Below, one piece after another: positions 18,279-27,539 of a stretch of DNA of 64,000 nt (positions are counted from its first letter, which is position 1; the number at the start of each line of letters is the position of its first letter). This DNA comes from Clostridia bacterium (GTDB lineage Bacteria > Bacillota > Clostridia > Peptostreptococcales > Acidaminobacteraceae). The stretch spans positions 94,376-158,375 of the forward strand of contig JACUUV010000002.1 in NCBI GenBank assembly GCA_014859095.1. Direction: 5' to 3'. The notes below the pieces were generated by a model. It was not told where the DNA came from. It searched no databases and was given only the letters and a program-made list of their open reading frames with translations. The position numbers and the translations under genes were made by a program.

Positions 18279-19544
18279 TCAGTTGATAATGGAAGCTATG
18301 GATTGAAGTGGTTTGACTTCAAGCCATTCACCATTGAGATTTTCATGGCTGATCTTTGAAAGATTCATTTCTTGGGTACCGGCTCTGAGTCCGTTACCAA
18401 AGTCAATCTCTCCACCGAACGGGTTCATGATCGGTGCGGATTCGAGAGCGTCCATATAGGTGTCCCAAGTGATGACGCCATCCACCCTTTTAAGACCTTC
18501 AACGAAGAAGTGTGCCGCAATCCAACCTGTCATTGCATAGACATTGGTCTCATAACCAACAGTGTACTCTGCAAACTCTTCAAGTGCAAGAGCTCTTTCG
18601 CCTTCAAATGATACCCAGCCATTGCCGTAAACATCAAATTTTCCTGCGATTTCATTGACTACACCTTGTGCGATTACAGGAGATACGTTGACATAAGTCG
18701 TGATGACATCTTTGTTCACGTTTTGTGCTGCAAGTTCCTTAAGAATTGTAGGAATAGTAGCTTGGATCGCCGCGCCAATTATAAAGTCAACATCTGCATC
18801 TTTTATAGATGTAACTGCTGAAGATACGTCAGTAGCACCTGCGGCAACCTGTTGAACCACAAGTTCCACACCTAGTTCTTTGGCCATGTTTTCCGCTCCC
18901 CACAAGAGGTCTTTGCCAGCATCATCGTTTGTATAGATGACACCGATCTTTGCCGCTTTAAAGTCACCGACAGCACGTGCGACCATGATTTGGCCTTCCG
19001 TCTTATAGATGGGTTGAACAGGGAATATATTTCTTTCATTGCCCACAGCATTGTCATTATATAGTTGTCCAATACCAGTCGCAAAGTAAACAGCCGGGAT
19101 ACCGTAGTTCTTCAAATCCTCTAAAGTGGCCGCTACTACAGGCGTACCGAAATGCCCAACTATCGCAAAAACTTTTTCATCTTCTACCATGCTTGATAGC
19201 GCCGCTTTGCCTTTGATTGGATCGAATTCATCGTCCGTGTGCTTGAATATGAGATCTCTACCTTGGATGCCACCTTGTTCATTGATCATACCGAAATATG
19301 CTTCAATTCCCGCATTGAACGGTACCCCTACAGGTGCAAAAGCTCCTGAAGTCGCGGCGGAGTTGGCGACAGTGATTTCAGTGTCAGTGATTCCTTGCGC
19401 CCATTTCAGTTCCTGGGCAGGTGCCGGAGCAGGAGTCGTGTCACCTTCTGTCGGTGCTGCAACTGCCGCAGGTTCTTCTTTCGCACAACCCGCGATAGAA
19501 AACACCAATACGAATACCAATAAAAGTGCTAAGATTCTTTTCAT
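18279..19544 (-). CDS. livJ: Branched-chain amino acid ABC transporter, substrate-binding lipoprotein
   Basis: Extracellular solute-binding protein of 421 residues, anchored by a lipid. The N terminus is a lipoprotein signal peptide (MKRILALLLVFVLVFSIAGC, lipobox IAGC). A short Ala/Pro-rich linker follows, then a type I periplasmic-binding fold (TDTEITVANSAATSGAFAPVG, FAIVGHFGTPVVAATLEDLK, AKIGVIYTNDDAGKDLLWGA). It lies downstream of livHMGF rather than first. It is separated from livF by a 97-nt gap with a small hairpin, which could allow different expression. Leucine, isoleucine and valine are the usual ligands, but the family also binds other amides and acids. Confidence 0.9.
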   Translation of the reverse strand: MKRILALLLVFVLVFSIAGCAKEEPAAVAAPTEGDTTPAPAPAQELKWAQGITDTEITVANSAATSGAFAPVGVPFNAGIEAYFGMINEQGGIQGRDLIFKHTDDEFDPIKGKAALSSMVEDEKVFAIVGHFGTPVVAATLEDLKNYGIPAVYFATGIGQLYNDNAVGNERNIFPVQPIYKTEGQIMVARAVGDFKAAKIGVIYTNDDAGKDLLWGAENMAKELGVELVVQQVAAGATDVSSAVTSIKDADVDFIIGAAIQATIPTILKELAAQNVNKDVITTYVNVSPVIAQGVVNEIAGKFDVYGNGWVSFEGERALALEEFAEYTVGYETNVYAMTGWIAAHFFVEGLKRVDGVITWDTYMDALESAPIMNPFGGEIDFGNGLRAGTQEMNLSKISHENLNGEWLEVKPLQSIASIIN

Positions 19545-19641
19545 ATAAATTTCCTCCTCTAGTTTTGGACCAGTGTCGGTTGACCCCCCACTGTCATTGA
19601 AGATCTATATCAGATCGAATCCTCTTCGATCAAATACCAAA

Positions 19642-20373
19642 TTAATGTGCACCAAGATACGCTTCTATCAGTTGCGGATCGTTCTTCAGTTTTTCCGCTT
19701 CCCCATGCATCTTGATTTGACCAAGTTCAAGCACATAGGCGTAATCTGCGATTTTAAGCGTCTGTGCCGCATTTTGCTCGACTATGATTACGGTTGTACC
19801 CGCTGCCTTGATTTCCTCCACGATGGCCATTATGCCCTGTACTATAAGTGGTGCGAGGCCTAATGACGGCTCATCGAGCAAGAGAATCCTAGGACTGCTC
19901 ATAAGTGCTCTGGCGATTGCGAGCATTTGCTGTTCACCACCTGAAAGCGTTGAAGAAACTTGATTTTTTCTTTCCTCAAGCACTGGAAAATAACGATAGA
20001 CAGTTTCAAAATTTTTATCGATCTGCTTTTTGTCCTTAAGTGTGAATGCCCCTATTTTAAGATTTTCCTCAACTGTGAATTCCCTGAACACCTGTCTGCC
20101 TTCCGGAGACTGGGCAATTCCCATGGCTGCTATTTTTTCAGGTTCAACCCTCGTAATATCCTTGTCGTAGTATACAATCGAACCACCTGAAGAATCAATG
20201 AGTCCCGAAAGCGTCCTTAGAGTTGTAGTCTTTCCAGCACCGTTGGCACCGAGTAAAGCAACGATTTCACCTTCTTTGACTTCAATGTCAATCCCTTTGA
20301 GCGCTTCAATGGCACCGTACCTGACCACCAATTTTTTGACCGAGAGTGCTGTTTTTTTACTGTTTCGTGTCAT
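19642..20373 (-). CDS. livF: Branched-chain amino acid ABC transporter ATP-binding protein LivF
   Basis: One of the two ATPase subunits of the importer, 243 residues. Walker A is GANGAGKTTT, the signature LSGGEQQML and Walker B ILLLDEPSLGLAP; the C-terminal VLELGQIKMHGEAEKLKNDP is LivF-like. The start is ATG 20373 preceded by GAGGTGG, overlapping the livG stop by 17 nt. The 282-residue ORF-track version extends without support into livG. Confidence 0.93.
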   Translation of the reverse strand: MTRNSKKTALSVKKLVVRYGAIEALKGIDIEVKEGEIVALLGANGAGKTTTLRTLSGLIDSSGGSIVYYDKDITRVEPEKIAAMGIAQSPEGRQVFREFTVEENLKIGAFTLKDKKQIDKNFETVYRYFPVLEERKNQVSSTLSGGEQQMLAIARALMSSPRILLLDEPSLGLAPLIVQGIMAIVEEIKAAGTTVIIVEQNAAQTLKIADYAYVLELGQIKMHGEAEKLKNDPQLIEAYLGAH

Positions 20374-21181
20374 GATCCACCTCGATTCCCAAATAAGCGA
20401 CTTGTACGGCCTTGTTTTCCTTGATTTCTTTAGGCGTGCCCTTGGCAAGGAATTTTCCAAATGAGATGGCACAGATTCTGTCACAGACATCCATCACCAG
20501 ACGCATGTCGTGCTCAACGAGCAATATCGAACACCCGAGCTCATCTCGAATCTTTCTGATTCTGCTGGCCAGTTCAATGGTTTCCACATCATTGAGACCT
20601 GCTGCCGGCTCATCTAGAATGATCAATTTCGGATTTGATATCAGCGATCTGGCGAATTCCACTTTTTTGAGAATGCCATAGGGTTGGCCGCCTACAGGCA
20701 GATTGGCCCGATCTTCAATTCCAAGAGTCTCCAATATCTCATATGCCTTCGCCCGCATCTCGCGTTCTTCCCTCACCGCTTTCGGACTTCTGAAGGCCTG
20801 GGAGAAAATCGTCGCTTTAAAATCCGTATGCGCTCCGATCAAAACGTTGTCGATGATACTGAGTTCTCTGATCAGCTCGACATTTTGAAAAGTTCTCACA
20901 AGTCCGAGCTTTATGATTTCATGGACGTTGTGCTCCAGAAGATTCTGGGTCTGTCCTTTTCTATCTTTAAAATATATCGCTCCGGAATTTGGCTTGTAAA
21001 ATTGTGTGATGCAGTTGAACGCGGTTGTTTTACCCGCACCATTTGGACCTATAAGTCCAAAAACCTCATTCTCCTTGATTTCAAAAGAGAGGCCGTCTAC
21101 TGCCTTAAGACCACCGAATGCAATGGATAGTTCTTCAATCTTCAGCACCAGTCCATTCATGTCAACTTCATTGTTTTGCAT
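20357..21181 (-). CDS. livG: Branched-chain amino acid ABC transporter ATP-binding protein LivG
   Basis: Second ATPase subunit, 274 residues. Walker A is GPNGAGKTTAF and Walker B LIILDEPAAGLND; LLVEHDMRLVMDVCDRI is typical of LivG. The ABC signature is degenerate (QPYGILKKVEFARSL, where LPYGxQRRLEIARAL is usual). The start has AAAGGGAG upstream and the gene abuts the livM stop. It pairs with LivF under the LivH-LivM membrane dimer. Confidence 0.93.
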   Translation of the reverse strand: MQNNEVDMNGLVLKIEELSIAFGGLKAVDGLSFEIKENEVFGLIGPNGAGKTTAFNCITQFYKPNSGAIYFKDRKGQTQNLLEHNVHEIIKLGLVRTFQNVELIRELSIIDNVLIGAHTDFKATIFSQAFRSPKAVREEREMRAKAYEILETLGIEDRANLPVGGQPYGILKKVEFARSLISNPKLIILDEPAAGLNDVETIELASRIRKIRDELGCSILLVEHDMRLVMDVCDRICAISFGKFLAKGTPKEIKENKAVQVAYLGIEVDHDTKQ

Positions 21182-21182
21182 A

Positions 21183-22178
21183 TCACTTTGCTCCCTTTCT
21201 CAATTTATTGAATGCTCTTTTTATATCATGTCCCGCATAAATCAATCCATGCGGATAGAATATGATGACAAGTATGATCAAGATTCCGTTGAGTATATAA
21301 GACAATTGATTGAAGTAGGGCAATTGTTTCAGAAAAAGGTCCGGTACAGCAAATACGATGACTGCGCCAAGCAGTGTGCCATAAATGGATCTTAGCCCCC
21401 CTATGATGATCATCGCAAGGAAATCCAGAGATAGTTTGAGTGACCAAATACTTGGATAGGAGTATTTGATGAAATGCACATATAGGACTCCGGCGATACT
21501 CGCATAAATGGTGGCAAGCGCAAAAGCGATCAATCGATGATTGAGTAGATTGACGCCCATTGCCTGTGACGCGGCTTCACTGCCCCTCATGGCATTGAGT
21601 GCCCTGCCTAGTCTTCCATTGACCATGTTGTATGTCAAAATCATGACCAGTACAAGTACGGACACTATAAAATAATACATCGTGGTCCGGTCCAGAGTGA
21701 AGACTCCGAACAGCGTGGGGTAGTTGGCTGTTTTGCCGCTGAATCCGTTTGTGAAGAAATCAAATTCCTCAAACGTCTTTCGCATGACTTCTGATACAGC
21801 AAGTGTGGCGATGGCAAGATAAATTCCTTCTATTTTAAGTGACACCAGTCCGACCAACACTCCAATGAGTGTCGGAATGAGTATCGCAAGGAAAATCGCA
21901 ACTTCAAAAGGCAAATTCAGATCTATGGTCGCATAAGCGGAAAGATACGCAGCGAGTCCCATAAAACCGGAAGTTCCAAGTGATATGAGTCCGGAATAAC
22001 CGAGAAGAATGTTAAGCCCCAGTGCAGCTATTGCAAATATGAAGGCTCCTCCGAGCGTTGTAATGTAACTTACTTTGAAAATTCCAATTTTTGCCAGTAT
22101 AGGGACCAATGCCAGTAAAATTCCAAACAATAGGAATTGAAAATATGGATTCCTCAGCCATTTCAATATCGTTTTCAT
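21183..22178 (-). CDS. livM: Branched-chain amino acid ABC transporter permease LivM
   Basis: Membrane subunit of 331 residues with many hydrophobic helices. The family regions LNILLGYSGLISLGTSGFMGLAAY, GVLVGLVSLKIEGIYLAIATLA and a FALATIYASIAGVLYVHFI segment are evident. It lies between livH and livG in one tightly packed operon. Confidence 0.93.
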   Translation of the reverse strand: MKTILKWLRNPYFQFLLFGILLALVPILAKIGIFKVSYITTLGGAFIFAIAALGLNILLGYSGLISLGTSGFMGLAAYLSAYATIDLNLPFEVAIFLAILIPTLIGVLVGLVSLKIEGIYLAIATLAVSEVMRKTFEEFDFFTNGFSGKTANYPTLFGVFTLDRTTMYYFIVSVLVLVMILTYNMVNGRLGRALNAMRGSEAASQAMGVNLLNHRLIAFALATIYASIAGVLYVHFIKYSYPSIWSLKLSLDFLAMIIIGGLRSIYGTLLGAVIVFAVPDLFLKQLPYFNQLSYILNGILIILVIIFYPHGLIYAGHDIKRAFNKLRKGAK

Positions 22179-22186
22179 CTCTCCAC

Positions 22187-23062
22187 CTATACTTTCTTAA
22201 TGATTTTTTTACCGATGAGTCCATATGGCCTGAAAACCAGGAAAACCAGAATCAGGATATATAGAATCTGCCCACCCCATACGGACGAACCATAATAAAG
22301 CAAGAGATTTCTACTGATTCCGATGACATATGCACCGATGACCGGTCCGTAAAACGTTTGAAAACCACCAAGAACCACAGCAATAAGTGCATTGATCTGT
22401 ATCTCATCCATCAACCCTAGCGTAACGGAAGTCATCGGTGCCGCCATGACACCAGAGAGTACTCCCAGTATGCCTGCCACAGCCCATGCGCCCATGGTCA
22501 CCGTTTTCGTAGGCACACCCATAAGTTTAGCGGTGTACTCGTTCGATGCTGTAGCCCTCACTGCCAGTCCCACTTTTGTTTTCTGCAGGATGTAGAAGAG
22601 TGTCGCCATGATGGCAATCCCAAATACTATATTAAAAAGTCCATTATAGGAAATATCAGCACCCAATATGGATATGTTCCCACTTTCAATAAGTCTTGGT
22701 AGCCTGAGTGGATCGACTCCAAAAAGCATTGGTGCCACACCTAAGACGATCATGACCATACCAAGAGTGACAATCTGTTTTGCCACAGGAGACACCTTCT
22801 TCGTATGTCTAATGATCACGAGGTCTATCAGGAGTCCCACTATGATCGCACTAATGACACCTGCAATGATTGCCATCCAAAGTGGCCATCCCATCCGGCC
22901 AAAAAAATAGGTGACTACAAAAGTATTGAACATCGCCACAGCACCCTGTGAGAAATTCGTTATGTTGGAAGTCCTAAACACAATGATTATGCCTAAAGAG
23001 GCCAATGCGTACAAACTTCCGGTTTCCAAGCTTCTGAATATGACTTGCAAAAAAGTGCTCAC
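22187..23062 (-). CDS. livH: Branched-chain amino acid ABC transporter permease LivH
   Basis: First membrane subunit gene of the operon, 291 residues, hydrophobic throughout. It shows GSLYALASLGIIIVFRTSNITNFSQGAVAMF and AVVLGGFQTFYGPVIGAYVIG, both characteristic of LivH. It follows a TTGCTT-17-TATAAA promoter and begins the livHMGF-J order. Confidence 0.93.
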   Translation of the reverse strand: MSTFLQVIFRSLETGSLYALASLGIIIVFRTSNITNFSQGAVAMFNTFVVTYFFGRMGWPLWMAIIAGVISAIIVGLLIDLVIIRHTKKVSPVAKQIVTLGMVMIVLGVAPMLFGVDPLRLPRLIESGNISILGADISYNGLFNIVFGIAIMATLFYILQKTKVGLAVRATASNEYTAKLMGVPTKTVTMGAWAVAGILGVLSGVMAAPMTSVTLGLMDEIQINALIAVVLGGFQTFYGPVIGAYVIGISRNLLLYYGSSVWGGQILYILILVFLVFRPYGLIGKKIIKKV

Positions 23063-23093
23063 TCACTTCACCTCGTTTGATTAAATTTTAAAC

Positions 23094-23122
23094 TTTATAC
23101 CGTTCAATTTAGTATAAAGCAA
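23094..23122 (-). promoter_or_regulatory. Promoter of the livHMGF operon
   Basis: On the minus strand TTGCTT and TATAAA are separated by 17 bp, about 30 bp before the livH start codon. Confidence 0.6.
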
Positions 23123-23224
23123 TTCCTATGCCAAAAACAAATGAGCTCTCAACGGTATTCAAAAGTCACATTTTCAATGTTAAAAGCACATCTCCACAAA
23201 AGCTGTATAATAAAAAAACAAAGA

Positions 23225-23266
23225 ATGTTCAGATAATGTACAATTTTCTGTACATTATCTGAACAT
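23225..23266 (-). terminator. Stop-codon-spanning inverted repeat at the aroE 3' end
   Basis: Perfect 18-bp arms (ATGTTCAGATAATGTACA on the minus strand) surround a 6-nt loop. The arm nearer the gene includes the last three codons and the TAA stop of aroE, so the hairpin is formed partly from coding sequence. No strong T-tract follows directly, so terminator function is plausible but not certain. Confidence 0.7.
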
Positions 23267-24067
23267 CCCCATCAGCATCAACCTGTTTTTTTCTGTATTC
23301 ATACTATGACCAGTCCAAAGGCTTTCCGCCTCAAGCGCTTGAACAATCAACATATCAAGTCCTCCGAGTACCTTTATGCCTATCTTGGAAGCTTCTCGCA
23401 TCAACATAGTCTCGGGTGGATTATAAATCAGGTCGATCACAGCGTCATGATGGAGGAGTAATTCCCTGGAAACAGGCATGGTTTCAATATGACTGCCCAT
23501 ACCGAGTGGCGTGCAGTTCACTAATAGATCTACCGGTTTTCTGTTCAATTCCAGTGATGTGTAATTTATGCATCTCGCTTTTTTGAAATAGGTTTCATCA
23601 CAATTCCGCGATCTCGATACCACTGATATGTCATCAAATCCCAAGTCCATAAGAGCTTGATAAACCATTTTTGCAGCGCCTCCAGCTCCCAGAATTGTAG
23701 CGTTCCTTTTCTCCCGAAGATCCAATTGATTAAAAAGAAACATGAATCCATCGTAATCGGTATTGTAACCTATCCATTTCCCGTCTTCTGATACAACCGT
23801 ATTGACTGCACCGATTTTCCTCGCTCTTTCATCCACTTCATCCAAAAATCCGAGGATTGCCTCTTTGTAAGGAATCGTCACATTGAAACCTGAAAACGAT
23901 CTCACATATTCTGTTAGCACATCCAAGGAGAATTCTTCTCTCGGAATGTCTATCAATGAATAAAAGCCATCGATTCCATTCAATTGAAACATACGATTGT
24001 GAAGGTTGGGAGAAAAACTATAAGCGATATTCGCACCGAGTAGTCCATATTTTTTAATCACTTCCAT
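23255..24067 (-). CDS. aroE: Shikimate dehydrogenase
   Basis: NADPH-dependent reduction of 3-dehydroshikimate to shikimate. It has 270 residues. The N-terminal substrate domain shows YSFSPNLHNRMF near 17 and GFNVTIPYKEAIL near 60 with the catalytic Lys; NTDYDGF follows near 97. The nucleotide-binding motif is LGAGGAAKMVYQAL near 122, with NCTPLGMG near 185. Its ATG overlaps the aroC stop by 14 nt, so it is the last gene of the aroBA-aroC-aroE operon. Confidence 0.95.
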   Translation of the reverse strand: MEVIKKYGLLGANIAYSFSPNLHNRMFQLNGIDGFYSLIDIPREEFSLDVLTEYVRSFSGFNVTIPYKEAILGFLDEVDERARKIGAVNTVVSEDGKWIGYNTDYDGFMFLFNQLDLREKRNATILGAGGAAKMVYQALMDLGFDDISVVSRSRNCDETYFKKARCINYTSLELNRKPVDLLVNCTPLGMGSHIETMPVSRELLLHHDAVIDLIYNPPETMLMREASKIGIKVLGGLDMLIVQALEAESLWTGHSMNTEKNRLMLMGMFR

Positions 24068-25148
24068 TTACACCTCTACTTATGAAAATTTGATCACATA
24101 TGACCATAGCCGCAACAGCCCTGACCACATGGACCGCCCTAAGCGCAACACATGGATCATGTCTGCCCTTGATGCTCAACATTGAATTTTCCATTGTTCC
24201 AAAATCAAGAGTTTCCTGTGCCATTGCAATTGAAGGTGTGGGTTTAACCGCACAATCGAACTTGATCGGCATTCCGTTGCTGATACCGCCGTTTATTCCA
24301 CCACTGCGATTGGTTGCTGTAATCACAGTGCCTTTGCTGTTTTTCAAGAATCGGTCATTGGCTACAGAACCGTTCATCCTCGAAAGACCAAACCCCGCAC
24401 CAAAACTGACCCCTTTAACGCCAGGGATCGAAAATAGTCCATGTGCAAGGGTACTTTCCAGACTGTCAAAAAACGGTTCGCCAATACCTGGCTTCACTCC
24501 GGTGATCACAGTTTCCACAACACCACCTATGGAATCCCCGCGCGCTCCAGTCTTTCGAATTTCCTCTAAAAACCTTTCTGAATAATCAGGATGAATGGCA
24601 AATTTCAGTCCGTCGATTAGTCTTACCGTTGCCTCGTTCATCTCTTCAAGGGTTTTTCCCTGCAAGGCTCCTACTGACAAAAGCTGTGAAACAACCTCAA
24701 TGCCTTTTGAAATCAATATTTGCTCAGCGATTGCACCTGCAAACACAATTGGTGCGGTCAATCTTCCCGAGAAATGTCCACCACCGCGTGGGTCGTTTGC
24801 TCCATTATATTTAATGAAGCCGGTATAATCCGCATGACCTGGTCTGAAAACCATGTCGGATTCCCGATAATCGGACGATCGTTGGTCTTTATTGGCAAAC
24901 CGTACACTAAGGGGTGTACCGGTAGTTTTTCCATCATAGAGTCCACTCAACACCTCGTATTCATCCGTTTCATTTCTGGAGGTGGTCAGTCCTGAAGAAT
25001 CGGGTTTTCTCTGGTCCAACCGCGAATGGACAAAACCGAGGTCCACCTTGAAACCTGGAGGCAATCCTTCGATTATACAGCCCACACTATTCCCATGGGA
25101 CTCCCCATATAGACTGATTCTAAATAGTTTTCCAAATTGGCTTGACAT
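24054..25148 (-). CDS. aroC: Chorismate synthase
   Basis: FMN-dependent conversion of EPSP to chorismate, the last step of the shikimate pathway. It has 364 residues. GESHGNSVGCIIEGLPPG near the N terminus, RPGHADYTGFIKYN near 103, RGGGHFSGRLTAPIVFAGAI near 121 and HDPCVALRAVHVVRAVAAMV near the C terminus match the family signatures. The start is ATG 25148, 8 nt after GGGAGG. It overlaps the end of the aroB-aroA fusion by 29 nt. Confidence 0.96.
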   Translation of the reverse strand: MSSQFGKLFRISLYGESHGNSVGCIIEGLPPGFKVDLGFVHSRLDQRKPDSSGLTTSRNETDEYEVLSGLYDGKTTGTPLSVRFANKDQRSSDYRESDMVFRPGHADYTGFIKYNGANDPRGGGHFSGRLTAPIVFAGAIAEQILISKGIEVVSQLLSVGALQGKTLEEMNEATVRLIDGLKFAIHPDYSERFLEEIRKTGARGDSIGGVVETVITGVKPGIGEPFFDSLESTLAHGLFSIPGVKGVSFGAGFGLSRMNGSVANDRFLKNSKGTVITATNRSGGINGGISNGMPIKFDCAVKPTPSIAMAQETLDFGTMENSMLSIKGRHDPCVALRAVHVVRAVAAMVICDQIFISRGVNGSD

Positions 25149-27429
25149 CAATATCGCCTCCCACTTTATTATAGTCCTCCCAAAATTCAGGATAGGATTT
25201 GCTCACACAATCAGCACCTTCAATGCATACTGAGCCGCTTGAACACGTCGCGGCAATGGCCAGTGCCATAGCTACGCGGTGATCGTTCCACGAGGAGACA
25301 GTGGCACTTTTCAGCTGCTCTACACCAACAATTTTCAGTCCATCAACCGTCTCGACGATATCGGCTCCCATTTTTTTCAGTTCAACTGCCATTGCATGTA
25401 TGCGATCGGACTCTTTGAGTCGAACGCGTTCACCCTTTTCAAACACAGTGATCCCCTTTGTAAGCGCGGCTTTCACCGCAAGAATAGGCAGCAAATCCGG
25501 GCACTGTGATATATCGAACTCACGTCTTGAGTTTTCATGGGGTTCCAAATCGAATATGTCGATCATGGATGTGATGACCCGATCGCCCTGTAAAGAAAGA
25601 GGTTCCAGACCTGTCACGTCGACTTCGCTGCCCAGACTGTTGGCAACCAGCCAAAATGCCCCTTGTGAATAATCACCTTCAAGTGAAAGATCCACAGCAC
25701 TATAGAATTGGTTTCCAGGAATATGATAGACGTTCTCCGATGAATGTTCAATGTCGATGTTAAATTGTTTCAGTGTTTCTATGGTTAGATCGATGTATGG
25801 ACCCGACTCCAAATCCGTTGTGATATGAATTTCCGAATCATCATTCATGAGCGGTAATGTCATCAGTAGACCCGTTATAAATTGGGAGCTCACATTTCCG
25901 GGCAGTTCGAACCTCCCGGGGCCGAAATTCCCATGAATAGTCAAAGGCAACTCCCCTGAACTCATTTCGTACTTTACACCTTTTTGATCAAAGAGATCAT
26001 AGTATGGCGTCAAGGGTCTTTTGACGAGTCGACCCTCTCCTGTGAAAGTGACATTTTCTGATGTCAAAAATGCGAATGGAATCAAGAATCTCAAAGTGGA
26101 ACCGGACTCATGGCAATCAATGGTCAACGGTTCATGGATTACAGGTTTTCTCGTTTCATAGTAAGTCCCGATTATCTTGTTGCTGATTTGATAATAGACA
26201 CCTGATCGATCTGATTTGACACTCACTATTTCCGCTCCAAATCTCGTCATGGCATCAAGTGTCGCCTGAATGTCCACAGATTCCGAAACCGGACCGATGA
26301 CCGACACCTGTTCAGACAATCCTGCGCATATTATGGCTCTGTGGCTCAGACTTTTTGAAGGCGGTATGGCCACTGTGCCTTTCAGTTTATTGGGTCCGAC
26401 CATCACATTAAAGGATTCTTTCACACAATCAATTTTTTTCATCAATACATCCATTCCGTCTTCGACGACCTTAAGTTCACCTATCTCTTGAATCTCAATC
26501 CAACGGATATTTTTACCCGTCGCTTTTTTATCAAAAACCATGTGTTGCGAAATTTTGCATAGGTCATCATTGTGATCCAGTGTCACTGGAAGTCCGAATT
26601 TGACGATACGTTTCATCCATAGGTGATAATCCTCACCCGAGATGACATTTTCATCATATGCAAGTTTCAATTTCATGGCCATTCCTATGGCTACAGCCTG
26701 ACCATGACTTATACCTTCATAATCATAATAGGCTTCAATGGCGTGGCCTATGGTATGGCCAAAATTCAAAAGCTGTCTGATGCCCTTGTCCTTTTCGTCC
26801 TGTTTCACTACAGACTGCTTGATATCAACACATGATTCCACGATTTCCATGATGAGGTCCATCTGCTCGGGATCCATTAAAGAATCCATATCAATCCGAT
26901 CAAGCACATCTCCGAGATTCGGATCAAAACCTATGGCATATTTTATAATTTCTGCAAATCCGTTTGAAAATTCAGACCTGGGCAACGTATAAAGAAAAGT
27001 TGGGTCTCTGTATATTTTGGATGCCTCGTAAAAAGTGCCGATCCTATTTTTGGCGGACTTATGATTGATGCCCGTTTTACCCCCCACACTGCTGTCCACC
27101 ATGGCAAGCAATGTTGTGGGAATTTGAACAAATTCCATGCCACGCATGTAAGTGGACGCGGCGAAGCCGGCCAAATCACCAACGACTCCCCCTCCAAGCG
27201 CACAAAGAACATCTGAACGGTTCATCCTCAGATCCGCAAGCTTATCTATGATTTTCGTGTACATATCAAAATTCTTTGAGTGCTCCCCTGGTGACAAAAC
27301 CAGAAACTCACACGTCTGAAATCTGTCAATGTGATGTCTGTAAATATTGGCATCCGTAACAATTAGAATACGTGCGCCCTTATAATCTTCGAAAATTCTC
27401 TTTTCATCCATTGCTTCATATGACGGCAT
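25120..27429 (-). CDS. aroBA: Bifunctional 3-dehydroquinate synthase / EPSP synthase fusion
   Basis: One uninterrupted 769-residue ORF joins two shikimate enzymes. Residues 1 to about 335 are 3-dehydroquinate synthase: ALGGGVVGDLAGFAA, TTLLAMVDSSVGGKTGIN, and the metal ligands in NGFAEIIKYAIG, LNFGHTIGHAIEA and SHGQAVAIGM. From about 345 the rest is EPSP synthase: PPSKSLSHRAIICAGLSE, CHESGSTLRFLIPFAF, NVSSQFITGLLMTLPLM, RVRLKESDRIHAMAVE and WNDHRVAMALAIAA. All key motifs of both halves are present and no stop or restart site lies at the junction. The AroB N terminus is slightly short. The start is ATG 27429 after GGAG. In most bacteria these are separate genes; the AroB-then-AroA order equals the first two domains of fungal AROM. 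Confidence 0.93.
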   Translation of the reverse strand: MPSYEAMDEKRIFEDYKGARILIVTDANIYRHHIDRFQTCEFLVLSPGEHSKNFDMYTKIIDKLADLRMNRSDVLCALGGGVVGDLAGFAASTYMRGMEFVQIPTTLLAMVDSSVGGKTGINHKSAKNRIGTFYEASKIYRDPTFLYTLPRSEFSNGFAEIIKYAIGFDPNLGDVLDRIDMDSLMDPEQMDLIMEIVESCVDIKQSVVKQDEKDKGIRQLLNFGHTIGHAIEAYYDYEGISHGQAVAIGMAMKLKLAYDENVISGEDYHLWMKRIVKFGLPVTLDHNDDLCKISQHMVFDKKATGKNIRWIEIQEIGELKVVEDGMDVLMKKIDCVKESFNVMVGPNKLKGTVAIPPSKSLSHRAIICAGLSEQVSVIGPVSESVDIQATLDAMTRFGAEIVSVKSDRSGVYYQISNKIIGTYYETRKPVIHEPLTIDCHESGSTLRFLIPFAFLTSENVTFTGEGRLVKRPLTPYYDLFDQKGVKYEMSSGELPLTIHGNFGPGRFELPGNVSSQFITGLLMTLPLMNDDSEIHITTDLESGPYIDLTIETLKQFNIDIEHSSENVYHIPGNQFYSAVDLSLEGDYSQGAFWLVANSLGSEVDVTGLEPLSLQGDRVITSMIDIFDLEPHENSRREFDISQCPDLLPILAVKAALTKGITVFEKGERVRLKESDRIHAMAVELKKMGADIVETVDGLKIVGVEQLKSATVSSWNDHRVAMALAIAATCSSGSVCIEGADCVSKSYPEFWEDYNKVGGDIDVKPIWKTI

Positions 27430-27539
27430 ACTGTTTCTCCAATGCTATTTGATTCTTATAGTAAATTATACCATTTCATTGCCACATTGCCATTTCATTT
27501 GATAGAATATTAATTGAAACATAATAGGAGGTACAAAAT

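Noticed and set aside
24100-24585. 161-residue plus-strand ORF opposite aroC
   Set aside because: Shadow of a strongly conserved chorismate synthase; no start signals.
27430-27539. T-box or riboswitch leader before the aro operon
   Set aside because: The gap to the divergent aminopeptidase gene is only 110 bp and has no T-box sequence or terminator/antiterminator pair.
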